A DNA stretch of 6,484 nucleotides from an uncultured Rhodospirillaceae bacterium (GTDB lineage Bacteria; Pseudomonadota; Alphaproteobacteria; RF32; CAG-239), in the NCBI GenBank assembly GCA_900313155.1, contig OMQE01000117.1:1-6484 (forward strand), read 5' to 3'. Shown here in pieces: positions 5,812 to 6,484 of this stretch (positions within the stretch are counted from its first letter, which is position 1; each line of letters opens with the position of its first letter). A program made the translations under genes and the position numbers. A model generated the notes under the pieces. It was given only the letters and a program-made list of their open reading frames with translations, had not been told where the DNA came from and searched no databases.

Positions 5812-6319
5812 TTTCTTCCAATACCTTTTCTAATCTGGCGACCACACTGTCAATGTCGTCGGTTGTTTGTGTAATGGTTTGTTGCATTTCGCTCAATTTT
5901 TGTTCCAATTCGGCATATTTTTGTGCCCATTCCTGATTTTTTTGTTCGGCTTCTTCCAATTGAGCTTTACGATTAGTCAATGCCGTATTCAAGTTTTGTA
6001 CTTCGGTTTGCAAACCATTTATTTTTTCGCTGCGCGAATCCGCCAAATTTTGTAATTCTTTGATTTTGTTTTCGCTTTCCGTATTATTTTGAGCGGCACT
6101 TAAATCGGCTTTAAGTTGTTCCTTTTCGGCTTGCAGGCTTTGCACTTGTGCCTCTAAAACCGCCACTTTGGTTTGTGCTGTTGAGGTGTTGTTTTTTTCA
6201 GCCTCAATTGCTGAATCAAAATTTTGTTTTTGTTCGTGCACAACTTTAATCAGCTCCTCAACAACTTGGCTCAAACGATTAAGTGAATCGGTACTTTTTC
6301 CTAAATTTTGCGTATCCAT
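5786..6319 (-). CDS. Coiled-coil protein upstream of ZapA, ZauP-like
   Basis: A 177-residue soluble protein made almost wholly of helix: a heptad-like coiled coil runs from about 50 to 165, rich in Gln, Glu, Lys and Ala, with no membrane segment or signal peptide. A short N-terminal segment (11-31, SLNRLSQVVEELIKVVHEQK) precedes it, and the C-terminal helix DIDSVVARLEKVLEENG (155-171) resembles the end of the alphaproteobacterial coiled-coil proteins encoded before zapA; the tail is NNNN. In Caulobacter the protein in this position, ZauP, works with ZapA to focus the Z ring. The identification here rests on gene position, overlap and coiled coil, since sequence similarity among such proteins is weak. 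The Shine-Dalgarno AAGGAAG (complement of about 6331-6337) is 9-10 bases before the ATG at 6319. Confidence 0.78.
   Translation of the reverse strand: MDTQNLGKSTDSLNRLSQVVEELIKVVHEQKQNFDSAIEAEKNNTSTAQTKVAVLEAQVQSLQAEKEQLKADLSAAQNNTESENKIKELQNLADSRSEKINGLQTEVQNLNTALTNRKAQLEEAEQKNQEWAQKYAELEQKLSEMQQTITQTTDDIDSVVARLEKVLEENGASNNNN
5815..5819 (-). promoter_or_regulatory. Ribosome binding site of zapA inside the upstream gene
   Basis: GGAAG on the minus strand (5819-5815) lies three bases before the zapA ATG if counted strictly, four to five if the following A is taken as part of the site. It also encodes part of the LEENG stretch near the end of the coiled-coil protein. This fixes the ZapA start at 5811. 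Confidence 0.6.
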
Positions 6320-6352
6320 AATAAAAAAACTTCCTTTTATTTAAAATTGTTG

Positions 6353-6358
6353 TATAAT
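6353..6358 (+). promoter_or_regulatory. Candidate -10 element of the rightward terminal gene
   Basis: A perfect TATAAT lies 40 bases before the ATG at 6399. The -35 position holds only a weak TTCCTT (6331-6336), so this is supported by the -10 alone. Confidence 0.35.
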
Positions 6359-6369
6359 CATTTTCATTA

Positions 6370-6397
6370 AATATAGTGGTAACATAAAGAAATTCAA
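6370..6397 (-). promoter_or_regulatory. Candidate promoter of the zauP-zapA operon
   Basis: On the minus strand TTGAAT (6397-6392) and TATATT (6375-6370) are 16 bp apart, about 50 bases before the coiled-coil gene's start codon. The -35 hexamer is directly next to the ATG of the divergent gene (6399), so transcription of one gene may interfere with the other. Confidence 0.45.
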
Positions 6398-6398
6398 A

Positions 6399-6484
6399 AT
6401 GCAAAACTTTATCATCAGAATTACGCAGGAAAATTTTAAATGCCTTAACAACGAGCGGTTTTCGTGTTTTATTTTGCCGGAAAA
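6399..6484 (+). CDS. Start of an unrecognised protein, cut off by the window end
   Basis: An open frame from ATG at 6399 runs to the end of the window without a stop, giving 28 complete codons that begin MQNFIIRITQENFKCLNNER. I do not recognise the protein. A weak AAAGAAA stands about 6 bases before the ATG, and a TATAAT is 40 bases upstream. It is divergent from the zauP-zapA operon with an 79-bp gap. In other alphaproteobacteria this divergent position can hold transketolase, but the N-terminus does not look like one. It is short, so the call depends mainly on the promoter context and the open frame. Confidence 0.5.
   Translation, partial: MQNFIIRITQENFKCLNNERFSCFILPE

Noticed and set aside
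5435..5833. Rightward frame of 132 residues across zapA
   Set aside because: It is antisense to zapA, whose diagnostic VNEN...LADEL helix is intact, and runs from the end of mlaC without a good ribosome binding site.

Overview
The window reads as AT-rich chromosomal DNA from a Gram-negative bacterium, most likely an alphaproteobacterium. The evidence is a coiled-coil gene overlapping zapA (the arrangement of Caulobacter zauP-zapA), a substrate-binding protein of the AapJ/BztA type that is typical of alphaproteobacteria, an MlaC-family lipid carrier, an MsbA-like exporter, and one match to the CtrA box TTAA-N7-TTAAC. Species cannot be told. No transposase, integrase, phage gene or CRISPR array is visible, and the window looks like core genome with a few oddities.

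Layout from left to right. The 3' part of a tRNA-Ser(CGA) opens the window (1-83). It is followed by a 215-bp AT-rich gap holding a 19-bp imperfect inverted repeat, a 13-bp tandem duplication and one perfect DnaA-box 9-mer. Next is a leftward PilT/DotB-type secretion ATPase gene (299-1273). It is divergent from a rightward MsbA-like ABC exporter gene (1403-3370), and the gap between them carries the candidate CtrA box. A leftward tRNA-Trp(CCA) with its own terminator follows (3460-3565). Then come a leftward orphan AapJ-like periplasmic binding protein (3725-4792) and, divergent from it, an MlaC-family protein (4842-5480). mlaC converges on a leftward two-gene operon (zauP-like then zapA, 6319 to 5488) with a 7-bp gap. 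The start of an unrecognised rightward gene (from 6399) closes the window.

By theme, four genes concern the envelope (MsbA-like lipid export, MlaC-like lipid trafficking, a periplasmic binding protein, a pilus/secretion-type motor), and the zauP-zapA pair concerns Z-ring organisation. They look like separate transcription units rather than one pathway.

No clearly new multi-gene system is present. The items most worth following are: (i) the binding protein, which appears to have lost both residues that normally hold the alpha-carboxylate and alpha-amino groups of an amino acid; (ii) the CtrA-like box over the promoter of the ATPase; (iii) the inverted repeat beside tRNA-Ser; and (iv) the two-helix, CxxC-bearing N-terminal extension of the MsbA-like exporter.
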